The notes: a model not told the origin generated them from the letters alone. A stretch of 64,000 bases of DNA from Pseudanabaena sp. UWO311 (GCF_006937785.1 NZ_SJEE01000005.1:1-64000), one strand, 5' to 3'; shown: positions 34,905-44,475, numbered from the stretch's first letter. Numbers and translations: made by a program.

Positions 34905-35001
34905 TTACATTTTTTGTAACGATCACTTATTTTTCGGAATATAGCTTTATGTTGTCTGGTATTGATCTCAATTTTCTGATGTAAATGTGAGGATTTTCAA
35001 G

Positions 35002-37887
35002 ATGAATAAGGCTATTGGAATTGCGATGTTGACTTTTTTGGCTTGTGGACAAGTGCAAATAATGATGAGTGAAAGTGTCCAAGCGCAACCAACCCAAGCA
35101 CGCCAAAATGAAGGAGATCTTCTATTTAGTCAAGGCAATCAGCAATTTCAACTTAGCCAGTTTGATGCGGCTTTTCAGTCATGGCAGCAAGCATTGACCA
35201 TCTATCGGGAAATCCAATCTCGTCCGAGAGAGCAAGCAGCTTTAGGAAATCTGGGTCTCGCCTACCTTGCACTTGGGAAATACGAAAAAGCGATCGAGTA
35301 CCAATTGCAAAGCGTCGAACTTGCCAAAGTGATGGGAGATCGTCAAGGTATGGCAAATTCCTTTGGCAATCTGGGAAATGCGTACCTTTCGTTGGGTAAA
35401 TCAGAAAAAGCTGCTGAGTACTTTGTGCAATGCTTAGCGATCGCCAGAGAACTTAAAGATCGACAGATCGAGGGTGCAACTCTAGGAAATTTGGGTATCG
35501 TTTACCAAAATCTTGGTCAATATGACAAGGCGATTGAGAACCAGTTGCTAGCTTTAGAGATTACTAGAGCAATCAAAGATCGCCTTGGAGAAGGAAAAGC
35601 GCTGGGGAATTTGGGAGCAGCGTACTATGCGCTCGGCAAATATGACAAGACAATTGACTATCAACAGCAAACCTTAGCGATCGCAAGGGAAGTCAAAAAT
35701 CGTCTAAGTGAGGCACAGGCATTGGGTAATCTGGGTGCTGCTAGCAATGCATTAGGCAAATATGACCAAGCAATTGAGTACTATCAGCAATACTTAGCGA
35801 TTACCAGAGAAATCAAAGATCGGCGCGGTGAGGGAGTAGCCCTGGGAAATCTAGGTGTTACCTACAAAAATCTTGGTAAATATGACCAAGCCATTGAGTA
35901 CCAAATGCAATATTTAGCGATCGCGCGAGAAATTAAAGATCGACAGGGTGAAGGAGAGGTACTCGGAAATTTGGGGATCACTTACGTTTCTCTTGGCAGG
36001 TATGACAAAGCAATTGATTACCAAATCCAAAGCTTAGAAATCAAGCGAGAAATCAAAGATCGGCGTGGTGAGGGAGCATCGCTTGCAAATCTGGGTATTG
36101 CTTACCGCAACCTTGGAAACTACGGCAAAGCAATTGAGTACCAACTCCAAAGTTTAGCGATCGCTAGAGAAATCAAAGACAGACTCAGTGAAGGAGCAGC
36201 ACTAGGAAATTTAGGAGCTCCTTACTACGAACTCGGCAAATATGACAAAGCGATTGAGTACAACCTGGAATATTTAGCGATCGCAAGGGAAATCAAAGAT
36301 CGCAGTGGTGAAATGTATGGGCAGCATACTCTAGGGTATGCCTACAATGCTCTCAAGCGTAGTCAAGAAGCGATGAATTCTTTTCAGCAAGCATTAATAA
36401 TCTCCAAAGAGATTGGCGATCGCAGTCTCGAAGGTCATGCTCTCGGAAGCATTGGATTAGTATTTTCTGAATCAAAGCAAACTGAACTTGCAATTCTTTA
36501 TTACAAACAGTCAATCAATGTGCGCGAAGCGATCCGCAAGGATATTCGTAAGCTGAATAAGGAAGATCAAAGATCCTATTTAGGAACTATTTCTAGCAGC
36601 TACAAAAAGCTGGCTGGCTTATTGCTCAATCAGGGGCGAGTCATGGAAGCTCTCCAAGTCCTTGATCTCCTCAAAGTCCAAGAACTCGAAGACTATCTCA
36701 AAAACGTCAAAGGTAGCGATAGAACTACGCAAGGTGTGAGGATTTTAGAACCAGAGAAAGCAATTAGCTCTCAGCTAGTCTCGATTAGTAATGAAAAAGG
36801 TTCTGAACTTAATCGGAACCTTGCGGGTCAGATCCAACAACTTCCCAAAGCAGAAATCAACAAAGTCCCTGACTACCTCAAGCAAATTCCTCAGGGAACA
36901 ATATTACTCTATCCATTGATTTTAGGTGATCAACTAGAAATAATTTTCTTCTCTCCCAACACTCTTCCCATCAGTCGCACTGTCAAGATCTCCAAAACTA
37001 AGCTCGAATCATTGATCACTGAATATAGAGCAGGACTACTTGATGCTGGCTCTGAGGATGTCAAAGATGCTTCTAAAGCTCTCTATGATGTTTTGATTAA
37101 ACCGATTGAAAGTGAACTGATTGCAGCCAAAGCCGAAACTATTCTTTATGCTCCTGATGGTATCTTGCGTTATGTTCCTCTTACCGCGCTCTATGATGGC
37201 AAACAATGGCTTGCTGAAAAATATAAAGTTAGTAACCTGATCGCCTACAGTCTCTCCGACTTTTCTCCAAAACCAAAAATTCAACCAAATATACTCGCGG
37301 GAGCCTTTGGAGGTAGCACAGGTACGAAAAAGTTTGGACAAAGTGCATTGCCTGCAACACTTACGGAAGTTCAAGTGATCGCAAAATCTTTCCCAAATTC
37401 AGTAACTCTCACCGAAGATGGTTTTAGTCGTAAAGCGATCGAGTCCAAATTCAAAAACCACAACATTCTCCATCTTGCTACCCATGCTGAGTTTAATACT
37501 GGCTCTCCTGACAACTCCTTCATCATCTTCGGCAATGGCGACAAAATCCGTCTTGGTGAGATCGCTGATTGGCAGATACCAAATATCGATTTGATTATCC
37601 TGAGTGCTTGTCAGACTGGAGTTGGCAAGCTTGGCGATGGTGTAGAAATATTAGGTTTTGGTTATCAAGTTCAAAAAGCAGGTGCAAAAAATGCGATCGC
37701 TTCTCTCTGGTCTGTCAATGATGAAGGTACTCAAGCCCTAATGGAAGCTTTTTATCGCGAACTCAAAAAAGGCGATGTCACTTCCACTGAAGCTTTACAT
37801 AGGGCGCAAGTTGCTCTGATCAAATCTCCAAAATATAACCATCCTAATTATTGGTCAGCTTTCTTTGCGATCGGTAATGGGCTTTGA
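35002..37887 (+). CDS. TPR-CHAT protein 3 (caspase-like)
   Basis: An upstream GTG (34987) is in frame, but GAGG nine bases before the ATG at 35002 favours that start (961 residues, signal peptide MNKAIGIAMLTFLACGQVQ). About eleven or twelve highly regular TPRs of exactly 40 residues follow (EGAALGNLGxxYxxLGKYDKAIEYQ), with near-identical 120-bp DNA units from about 35240 to 36330. The CHAT domain ends the protein with H828 (HLATHA) and C870 (LSACQTG). It is a paralogue of the gene just upstream (both end SAFFAIGNGL) and probably belongs to the same transcript. Confidence 0.93.
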   Translation: MNKAIGIAMLTFLACGQVQIMMSESVQAQPTQARQNEGDLLFSQGNQQFQLSQFDAAFQSWQQALTIYREIQSRPREQAALGNLGLAYLALGKYEKAIEYQLQSVELAKVMGDRQGMANSFGNLGNAYLSLGKSEKAAEYFVQCLAIARELKDRQIEGATLGNLGIVYQNLGQYDKAIENQLLALEITRAIKDRLGEGKALGNLGAAYYALGKYDKTIDYQQQTLAIAREVKNRLSEAQALGNLGAASNALGKYDQAIEYYQQYLAITREIKDRRGEGVALGNLGVTYKNLGKYDQAIEYQMQYLAIAREIKDRQGEGEVLGNLGITYVSLGRYDKAIDYQIQSLEIKREIKDRRGEGASLANLGIAYRNLGNYGKAIEYQLQSLAIAREIKDRLSEGAALGNLGAPYYELGKYDKAIEYNLEYLAIAREIKDRSGEMYGQHTLGYAYNALKRSQEAMNSFQQALIISKEIGDRSLEGHALGSIGLVFSESKQTELAILYYKQSINVREAIRKDIRKLNKEDQRSYLGTISSSYKKLAGLLLNQGRVMEALQVLDLLKVQELEDYLKNVKGSDRTTQGVRILEPEKAISSQLVSISNEKGSELNRNLAGQIQQLPKAEINKVPDYLKQIPQGTILLYPLILGDQLEIIFFSPNTLPISRTVKISKTKLESLITEYRAGLLDAGSEDVKDASKALYDVLIKPIESELIAAKAETILYAPDGILRYVPLTALYDGKQWLAEKYKVSNLIAYSLSDFSPKPKIQPNILAGAFGGSTGTKKFGQSALPATLTEVQVIAKSFPNSVTLTEDGFSRKAIESKFKNHNILHLATHAEFNTGSPDNSFIIFGNGDKIRLGEIADWQIPNIDLIILSACQTGVGKLGDGVEILGFGYQVQKAGAKNAIASLWSVNDEGTQALMEAFYRELKKGDVTSTEALHRAQVALIKSPKYNHPNYWSAFFAIGNGL

Positions 37888-37960
37888 TACTGTAAGACAA
37901 TCGCATGGCTAAACGACAATTGCGATAAAATCAATATATTTATTACCTTGTAAATACAGC

Positions 37961-39463
37961 ATGACCGCGATCGCCCCCATTCACAACACCGCATCAGCCG
38001 CAACAAAGCCCTTTGATTGGCAAGCGATCGCAAATGATTTTATCGCCATTGTTGGCGATCGTTTTGTAGTGCGTACCCGCGAAGAATTAATCACCTACGA
38101 ATGCGATGGGCTCACTAGCTACAAGCAACAACCTGCGATCGTCGTACTGCCTCTTACCACCGAAGAGGTTTCGGCTGTGGTGAAAGTATGCAATCGCTAT
38201 AAGGTCGCCTTTGTGGCGCGTGGTTCGGGAACAGGTTTATCGGGCGGCGCTTTGCCATTGCCTGACTCAGTGCTGATCGTGACATCGCGCATGAAAAAGA
38301 TTTTGGAAGTTGATTTTGATAATCAGCGCGTAGTTGTGCAGCCTGGAGTAATCAATAACTGGGTCACCCAAGCTGTCAGCGGTGCAGGATTTTACTACGC
38401 GCCCGATCCTTCGAGTCAGATCATCTGCTCTATTGGTGGCAATGTTGCGGAAAACTCAGGGGGTGTCCATTGCCTGAAATATGGAGTTACTACCAATCAC
38501 GTTCTTGGTGCAAAGATCGTTCTCCCCGATGGCTCCATCAAAGATATCGGCGGCAAAATTCCAGAAAACCCAGGGTATGACCTTACAGGAATTTTTGTTG
38601 GCTCTGAGGGGACTCTTGGTATTGCCACTGAAGTTACACTGAAGATTCTTAAATCTGCGGAATCCATTCATGTACTCTTAGCTGATTTCACGACCGTAGA
38701 AGCGGCAGGATCGACTGTTTCTGATGTGATCAGTGCAGGCATCATCCCTGGGGGAATGGAAATCATGGATAACATGAGCATCAACGCTGTCGAAGATACT
38801 GTGGCAACGAATTGCTATCCTCGTGATGCGGCTTCGATTCTACTAATTGAAATAGATGGGTTAGAAATAGAAGTTGCAGAAAGTGCCAAACGAGTTGAAG
38901 AAATTTGTTATAAAAATGGGGCGCGGAATGTGACCACAGCAACTGATCCAGAGCAACGTCTCAGGCTATGGAAAGGAAGAAAGGCAGCTTTTGCTGCCAT
39001 GGGTCGCCTTAGCCCTGATTACTATGTGCAGGATGGGGTGATTCCGCGTACTAAGCTGACCTATGTGTTACAGGAGATTGAGAAGCTTAGCGAAAAATAT
39101 GGCTATCATGTTGCCAATGTATTTCATGCTGGTGATGGTAATCTACATCCGTTGATTCTATATAACAATGCTGAGGCTGGTGCTTTGGAAGTTGTAGAGG
39201 AATTGGGCGGCGAAATCCTTAAGCTCTGTGTGCATGTTGGTGGCAGCATTTCAGGTGAGCATGGCATTGGCGCTGATAAGAAGTGCTATATGCCTGAGAT
39301 GTTTAGCGAATCAGATTTGGAGACGATGCGATGGGTGCGTGATGTTTTCGATCCGCAAGGGATTGCGAATCCAACTAAGATTTTGCCGACTCCGCGCACT
39401 TGTGGTGAAGGGGCTAAGCCTACTCATAGCGACGCTAAGTTTAAGTTAGTAGAGCGTTTTTAG
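37961..39463 (+). CDS. glcD: Glycolate dehydrogenase, FAD-binding subunit GlcD
   Basis: 500 residues. FAD_binding_4 domain at about 55-195 with FVARGSGTGLSGGALPLPDS, and FAD-oxidase C-terminal domain with GSISGEHGIGADKKCYMPEM and the terminal PQGIANPTKILP. These are the hallmarks of GlcD/D-lactate dehydrogenase-like proteins. In cyanobacteria GlcD oxidises photorespiratory glycolate to glyoxylate. No glcE or glcF is adjacent, as is usual in this phylum. The start ATG at 37961 is 73 bp after the CHAT gene. Confidence 0.93.
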   Translation: MTAIAPIHNTASAATKPFDWQAIANDFIAIVGDRFVVRTREELITYECDGLTSYKQQPAIVVLPLTTEEVSAVVKVCNRYKVAFVARGSGTGLSGGALPLPDSVLIVTSRMKKILEVDFDNQRVVVQPGVINNWVTQAVSGAGFYYAPDPSSQIICSIGGNVAENSGGVHCLKYGVTTNHVLGAKIVLPDGSIKDIGGKIPENPGYDLTGIFVGSEGTLGIATEVTLKILKSAESIHVLLADFTTVEAAGSTVSDVISAGIIPGGMEIMDNMSINAVEDTVATNCYPRDAASILLIEIDGLEIEVAESAKRVEEICYKNGARNVTTATDPEQRLRLWKGRKAAFAAMGRLSPDYYVQDGVIPRTKLTYVLQEIEKLSEKYGYHVANVFHAGDGNLHPLILYNNAEAGALEVVEELGGEILKLCVHVGGSISGEHGIGADKKCYMPEMFSESDLETMRWVRDVFDPQGIANPTKILPTPRTCGEGAKPTHSDAKFKLVERF

Positions 39464-39484
39464 AGCGGTTTTACATTTTGATAA

Positions 39485-40339
39485 TTAGGCTTTTGGCGAT
39501 CGCTTTGTTTTAGCTGCCTTTGGTGGTTGAGCTTTTTTTGCTGAAAGTTTTTGGAGCTTTTGGACTTGTTTGAGGGTTAGCCCTGTAAATTGGGCGACTA
39601 ATTCTAGGGAAATATTGGAACGCAACATGTTTTGGGCAATTTTGTTAGATGCTTTAGCTTCACCTTTAGCCTCGCCTCTAGCCTCGCCTTCGGCTATACC
39701 CTCAATCTTGCCTTCAAGCAAGATTTCTTGATAAATTACTGACTCTTTCATGATTTCGCTCCTTAAAAGTCTTTGGATGATTTCTTTATTCAGGGCTATA
39801 CCCGATATTATAGCGGTGGATGCGGCTACGTTGCTTTGTATTTGTTTATCGGTAATTTGCTCAATTTGCTTGGCAACTTGTCTTAAGGTTTCTTCGGGGT
39901 TGTTTGTTTGTGAGAGGGTGGCAAAGGGTAATAGTCCTTGGTATTGCTGAAATATTTCCGTGGGCTGCTCCCAAAGTCTGATCACGTTAAATTGATGGCT
40001 TAGTCCGCTAAGGTTAAATTTGGTTTCGTAAACAAGTGGCGATGCGCTGGGTGTGAGGTAAATCACGACTTGATAGATTTCCATGTTTGGAAACTGACGA
40101 TGCAGCCGCAGCAGATAATCGGTCATGCGGAAGGGGATATTTTTGTTTGGGTCAGTCTGAAATTCAATATGGAGGATGATTTTTAATGATTTTAGAAATA
40201 TAACTGAATCAGCCCGAATTGGTTCTACTGAGAGTTCGGATGGTTCGAGTTTGGTGAAGGCGATCGCTTCCCCTAGCAGCCAACTGGCGAAGTCTGTGGG
40301 GAAGTTTTCGGCTAAGAATTTACAGATGTTGTCGATCAT
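39485..40339 (-). CDS. Rpn-family putative nuclease (PD-(D/E)XK)
   Basis: 284 residues. The N-terminal part fits the Rpn/YhgA-like family with the nuclease core ADSVIFLKSLKIILHIEFQT (D, then E-x-Q) near 45-65, followed by RMTDYLLRLHRQFP and YLTPSA. The C-terminus has a short repetitive acidic stretch (GIAEGEARGEAKGEAKA, about 212-232) and a final helical region (ISLELVAQFTGLTLKQVQKL) that recurs in this family. Rpn proteins promote recombination-associated DNA cleavage in E. coli; many cyanobacterial copies are of unknown role. The gene is convergent with glcD. Confidence 0.87.
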   Translation of the reverse strand: MIDNICKFLAENFPTDFASWLLGEAIAFTKLEPSELSVEPIRADSVIFLKSLKIILHIEFQTDPNKNIPFRMTDYLLRLHRQFPNMEIYQVVIYLTPSASPLVYETKFNLSGLSHQFNVIRLWEQPTEIFQQYQGLLPFATLSQTNNPEETLRQVAKQIEQITDKQIQSNVAASTAIISGIALNKEIIQRLLRSEIMKESVIYQEILLEGKIEGIAEGEARGEAKGEAKASNKIAQNMLRSNISLELVAQFTGLTLKQVQKLQKLSAKKAQPPKAAKTKRSPKA

Positions 40340-40440
40340 TGCGGAATTTTATCATTCTCATGGGTAATTGAGAACGACTCAAGCCGTAGTTCAAATTTTC
40401 AAGTGGATTTATCTGGTGCGTTTCATCTCATGAAAACGCC

Positions 40441-43400
40441 CTACTTTTTCAACAATTTGGGTGTGTGGGCTTCGTCGATGCCTGCTAGGCGGATAGCGTT
40501 ACAACCGAGTTTGAAGGCGAAATCGTAGGGTTTATTGGCTCCAAGAGCGGTGTAGAAACCAACGGCAAATTCGATCGCAGCTCCATCTCCAATTTTTCGA
40601 TCCATACCGATGACGTAGTTGATGTGTTGAGATATGGCATGTGCCTGTGTTTCGCTGTAGCAGGCATTGAGAACCACGCATTCAAGGCGATCGCTAAATA
40701 GTGCAAATAGATCGGATAAGGCTTCACCGCTAATCAGTTTAGGATTACCGTCAATATCTTCAAATACTAGTCCTGCTTCGTCGCCGCCATGTCCTGAGAA
40801 ATGGATGATTTGCGGATCGAAGTCTAGGATTGATTGCTGAATATCTCTAGGGCGAACGGCGACAGTGCTTTTGATTGGTTCTGTTCCATAACCTGCGAGG
40901 CGTAGACGTTCTTTGATGTCGCGTTCTTCTTCTTGTAGTCGCAAAGGATTAGTGTTTTTGGGATTGGCGGCTAGAAGAAGAATCGTTTTCATGGATTTAG
41001 TTGCGCTGTTGGTTTTATTTGGTGGTGATGCTTCAGGTGCAGGGTTTTGACTGAGATTATTGTTTTGAGTTCCAATATTGTTGCCTGCGGGGTTTACATT
41101 GCCAGTTATTACCTGTCCTGTTTCTGCGTAGAAATGATATGTGTCACCTCGGTTTTCAGCTTTCTCTTGGCGCGATCGCCTATCTTCGATACCATCAAGT
41201 AATTCACGGATATTGTAATCGCGATCGCTATTAGAATAATCTGTTTTCCCTCTTTTTTCTAGCTTGAGTAAATGATCGTAGCTAACACTTTCTTTCGGTT
41301 TATCGGGCAGACAGACTCGCTCATCGGGCGTTAGTTTCGGGCGATCGTGGATTTGGTCAAAGGTGTGACGAATGATCGAGAGGAAACTGCGGCGAGTCGG
41401 GGAGTTACCAGAAATGTGAATAAAGATTTTTGCATCTTCGAGATCGGCTTTGACATAGGCTTTATTTCCTTCTTTGTTGGCAAGGATTACGCCTGTGCGC
41501 CAGTAGGTTCGATAGTTAGTGCGGGCGATGAGGTCGTGACTTTTGACGATGAAACGCGAGATGACGCTATTCGGTAAGACTTTATCGTAGTGATATTCAA
41601 AATTGAGGCATTCTTTCCATTCGCCTGTGTCTGGTTCGTTTTTGGGTAAGAGATCAGGAATTAGATAGTCTGGATAGTCTTGATGGTTATGGTCTTCCAT
41701 TGGGAAGCATAGCTCGAACTTTTCCATCATCCTAAGTATGAATTGACGCGATTCTTCGGTGGGATAATCGTCCCGATCTTTGCGAGATGTTGGTTGAAAG
41801 ATTCGCGCTGAGTCCTGCCAATGCAATACGCCCTTATGTTCAGTCATCAGCAGGTTATCATTAATCACTCTGTATGCGCCGACTGTGACCCATTCGGGAT
41901 TGAGAACGTTGGTATCTTTGAGGCGTTTGTCATCGGCAAAGTTGAGAACGATGCCTAGTTCGTGCAGGAGGCGGACGAGGGTATGGCGCGATGATTCTCT
42001 AGTGATGCCTGTTTCGATGCATTTTTGATCGTATTCCTGATAGGTGATGTAGTCGCGATCGTCCCGTTCGAGTTTGTCCTTGAGGTTTAGCCATTTGACG
42101 GGTATGGGATCGAAGACATGGGGCATTTCGTTGGCGATGATTGCGGTGATTTTTTGTTTGAGTTCGCCAATTCCTAACCCTGTGGCGCAGGATGTGCCAA
42201 TAAAGCCTTTGATGTTGGGATATTTGGTTTGCAAGCCGTGGCGATCGAGGTCGAGGGGATGGTCATCGATTTTATTACCGACAATGATCACGGGGGCTTG
42301 ATTTCCGAGACTTTCAACTAGTTTCAGCCAATATTCGATGCGATTGGCAAGTTCGTCTTCGCGGGTGTTGATCACCAATAGATAGAGGCTGCGCTCGGTG
42401 AGAAAGAACTGATGGGTGGCGTGCATGATTTCCTGTCCGCCAAAGTCCCAAACCCGCAGTTTCACCTGTTCATTTTTGGCTGTAATCTGCCAATTCCGAA
42501 TATTAATGCCATCGGTTTTGCGTTCGTCTGCATTAAATTGATTGTCGAGTAAGCGCTTGACCAGTGAGGTTTTGCCTACGGTTCCCTGTCCAACTAATAT
42601 CACTTTCGCTTCGTTTAATGGCTGTCTTTCTCGCTCCAACCAAAAATCAAAAATCGCTTTAGGATTTTTATAATCATAAAGAATCTCTGGCGGAATAGGT
42701 AAAGGATTATTCTGTAGATTGAGTTTTTTAAGTTTAGTTAACTGATATAAAGTATCAGGAATTACACGGATTTGATTGTCAAAGAGAGATAGCTCTTGAA
42801 GGTTAGAGAGTTGGATAATTACTTCAGGAATTATACTGATTTGATTGTCAAAGAGAGAAAGCCTTTGGAGACTAGAGAGTTGAGATATTGCATCAGGTAT
42901 AACGCTGATTTGATTACTACCAAGAGTAAGCTCACGAAGTCTAGAGAGTTTAGAGATTACATCAGGTATAACGCTAATTTGATTTCCCCATAGATAAAGG
43001 AACTGGAGATTAGAGAGGGAAGAGATTGTATCTGGTATGTCCCTGATTGCATTATCTCCAAGGTTAAATAATTGAAGATTGATGAGTTGAGTAATTTCAT
43101 CAGGTATAACATTTATTTGATTCTTACGAAGAAAAAGTGATTGAAGGTTAGAGAGTTGCGTGATCGCGTCTGGTATCGCCGTGATTTGGTTGTCAGAGAG
43201 GTCAAGCGTAGCCAGATTTGCTAAGTTGGCTATCGCGTCTGGTATCGCCGTAATTTGGTTGCTTTCGAGGTTAAGCGTAGTCAGATTTGATAATTGCCCG
43301 ATTGCGTCTGGTATCGCCGTAATTTGGTTGTTATAGAGGGAAAGCGTAGCCAGATTTGCTAAGTTGGCTATCGCGTCTGGTATCGCCGTAATTTGGTTGT

Positions 43401-43731
43401 TATAGAGGGAAAGCGTAGTCAGATTCGCTAAGTTTGCGATCGCGTCTGGTATCTGCGTAATTTGGTTACATGAAATGGATAGTTCTTTGAGATTGGTTAG
43501 TTGAAAAATCTCTTGAGGAATAGCAGTTAAACGATTTCCTATACCTCCTTCTAAACGATTTCCTATACCTCCTTCCCCCATAACCCACTTACCTAAAATC
43601 AACTTTTCCAGACTTTGCAACCGTCCAATTGCGCTGGGTAAGCTTTCCAGACCATTCCCCGACAGATCGAGTTCCGTCCAGCCCTCTCGTTCTGCTTGTG
43701 CGATTATTGCCAATAACTCTGCATCATTCAT
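40441..43731 (-). CDS. LRR-Roc-COR-CHAT protein (Roco GTPase fused to caspase-like domain)
   Basis: 1096 residues. About thirteen or fourteen leucine-rich repeats of 23 residues (about 15-355; LxLxxNQITAIPDAI). A Roc GTPase follows with P-loop GQGTVGKTS near 380, switch WDFGGQEIMHATHQFF and VGNKID near 485. A COR domain fills about 560-790. A linker with YHFYAETGQVITGNV lies near 865, and the last 160 residues are CHAT (KTILLLAANPKNTNPLRLQ onward) with H981 (HFSGHG) and C1024 (LNACYS). Both enzymatic centres look intact. Ligand binding to the LRR could gate the peptidase through the GTPase; that mechanism is inference. Confidence 0.93.
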   Translation of the reverse strand: MNDAELLAIIAQAEREGWTELDLSGNGLESLPSAIGRLQSLEKLILGKWVMGEGGIGNRLEGGIGNRLTAIPQEIFQLTNLKELSISCNQITQIPDAIANLANLTTLSLYNNQITAIPDAIANLANLATLSLYNNQITAIPDAIGQLSNLTTLNLESNQITAIPDAIANLANLATLDLSDNQITAIPDAITQLSNLQSLFLRKNQINVIPDEITQLINLQLFNLGDNAIRDIPDTISSLSNLQFLYLWGNQISVIPDVISKLSRLRELTLGSNQISVIPDAISQLSSLQRLSLFDNQISIIPEVIIQLSNLQELSLFDNQIRVIPDTLYQLTKLKKLNLQNNPLPIPPEILYDYKNPKAIFDFWLERERQPLNEAKVILVGQGTVGKTSLVKRLLDNQFNADERKTDGINIRNWQITAKNEQVKLRVWDFGGQEIMHATHQFFLTERSLYLLVINTREDELANRIEYWLKLVESLGNQAPVIIVGNKIDDHPLDLDRHGLQTKYPNIKGFIGTSCATGLGIGELKQKITAIIANEMPHVFDPIPVKWLNLKDKLERDDRDYITYQEYDQKCIETGITRESSRHTLVRLLHELGIVLNFADDKRLKDTNVLNPEWVTVGAYRVINDNLLMTEHKGVLHWQDSARIFQPTSRKDRDDYPTEESRQFILRMMEKFELCFPMEDHNHQDYPDYLIPDLLPKNEPDTGEWKECLNFEYHYDKVLPNSVISRFIVKSHDLIARTNYRTYWRTGVILANKEGNKAYVKADLEDAKIFIHISGNSPTRRSFLSIIRHTFDQIHDRPKLTPDERVCLPDKPKESVSYDHLLKLEKRGKTDYSNSDRDYNIRELLDGIEDRRSRQEKAENRGDTYHFYAETGQVITGNVNPAGNNIGTQNNNLSQNPAPEASPPNKTNSATKSMKTILLLAANPKNTNPLRLQEEERDIKERLRLAGYGTEPIKSTVAVRPRDIQQSILDFDPQIIHFSGHGGDEAGLVFEDIDGNPKLISGEALSDLFALFSDRLECVVLNACYSETQAHAISQHINYVIGMDRKIGDGAAIEFAVGFYTALGANKPYDFAFKLGCNAIRLAGIDEAHTPKLLKK

Positions 43732-43803
43732 AAGGAAAAAGTAGAAAGTAAAAAGGAAAAAAATTAATTAGCGGTGATGGATTGCTTATTGTCTTGTGCG
43801 AAC

Positions 43804-44088
43804 TTAATACACTTCATCATGGGAACCAACATTTAACAAAACAATCTCTTCTTCATTCGTTTGTTCATTCTTCTCAATAGAGAAAATAATCCGACAATCA
43901 TATCCACAAGAACAAGCCCGTAAACCATCATACTCACCCTTTAGCCGATGCGACATCAAACTAGGCGCAAACACATCTTCCGTCATTTGTAACATCGTCC
44001 TCTCCACCTGTCTCTGTAAACCCACATTACGCTGCACAAACTTTTTCAGCGACCTCTTAAATTTAGAAGTCAAAATCAGCTTTCTCAT
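43804..44088 (-). CDS. RelE/YafQ-like mRNA interferase toxin
   Basis: 94 residues. The RelE-fold hallmarks are a basic N-terminal helix (SKFKRSLKKFVQRN), central YDGLRACSCGYDCRIIFSIE and the C-terminal LLNVGSHDEVY, the form common in cyanobacterial RelE/StbE-type toxins. Its start overlaps the stop of the upstream small gene (44085-44315) by 4 bp, the arrangement of an antitoxin-toxin operon. It should cleave ribosome-bound mRNA when free. It appears complete. Confidence 0.87.
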   Translation of the reverse strand: MRKLILTSKFKRSLKKFVQRNVGLQRQVERTMLQMTEDVFAPSLMSHRLKGEYDGLRACSCGYDCRIIFSIEKNEQTNEEEIVLLNVGSHDEVY

Positions 44089-44315
44089 GCATCCTCAGAA
44101 CTATCCAAATAACTACGCAGATCGGCGATCGCTTCCTCCGCAGTCTGAGCCTTTAAATCTCCAGAGCGATACTCAGTCAAACCCTCACGACATTCCTCTA
44201 GAATTTGCCGCCTTCTCACCTCAGCATTACGTTTTCTGAGAATATCAATTAACATTTCCTGCTGATCGATTGACAACTGACTAACCGCATCAAGCGCACT
44301 TTCAAACGTAATCAT
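44085..44315 (-). CDS. Antitoxin partner of the RelE-like toxin
   Basis: 76 residues, acidic C-terminus (EEAIADLRSYLDSSEDA), helical N-terminus (SALDAVSQLSIDQQEMLIDI). Genes of this form commonly precede RelE-type toxins in cyanobacteria. The 4-bp ATGA overlap with the toxin supports co-translation. Its first codons also overlap the 3' end of a truncated ParE gene (44302-44472), so the present promoter may be borrowed from the older module. Confidence 0.82.
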   Translation of the reverse strand: MITFESALDAVSQLSIDQQEMLIDILRKRNAEVRRRQILEECREGLTEYRSGDLKAQTAEEAIADLRSYLDSSEDA

Positions 44316-44472
44316 AATTCACCCTACATGCTTGCGGATTTTTGACAATTCGCGAAATAGACGCTTTCACCTCATTCAAGAAACGAGAACCCAATCCCAC
44401 AGAACTTTTCTCATAAAACGCGATCGCTAGTTTCAATTCGTCTCTAGCTGGAGATAAAAACTTGACATCCAT
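44302..44472 (-). pseudogene. Truncated ParE-like toxin
   Basis: 56 codons starting MDVKFLSPARDELKLAIAFY and continuing GLGSRFLNEVKASISRIVKN, an unmistakable ParE/RelE-family N-terminal half. After NPQACRV it runs into the start region of the next antitoxin and stops at TGA 44302, about 40 codons short of the family length. The missing part carries the C-terminal strands and active region, so the toxin is presumably inactive. Its antitoxin (44476-44697) lies 3 bp upstream and is intact. Confidence 0.85.
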
Positions 44473-44475
44473 GAT

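Noticed and set aside
35240-36330. Regular repeats reminiscent of a CRISPR array
   Set aside because: Period 120 bp, in frame, and encoding TPRs; no constant repeat with unique spacers.
43160-43500. Regular 69-bp repeats as a possible non-coding satellite
   Set aside because: They are in frame and encode leucine-rich repeats.
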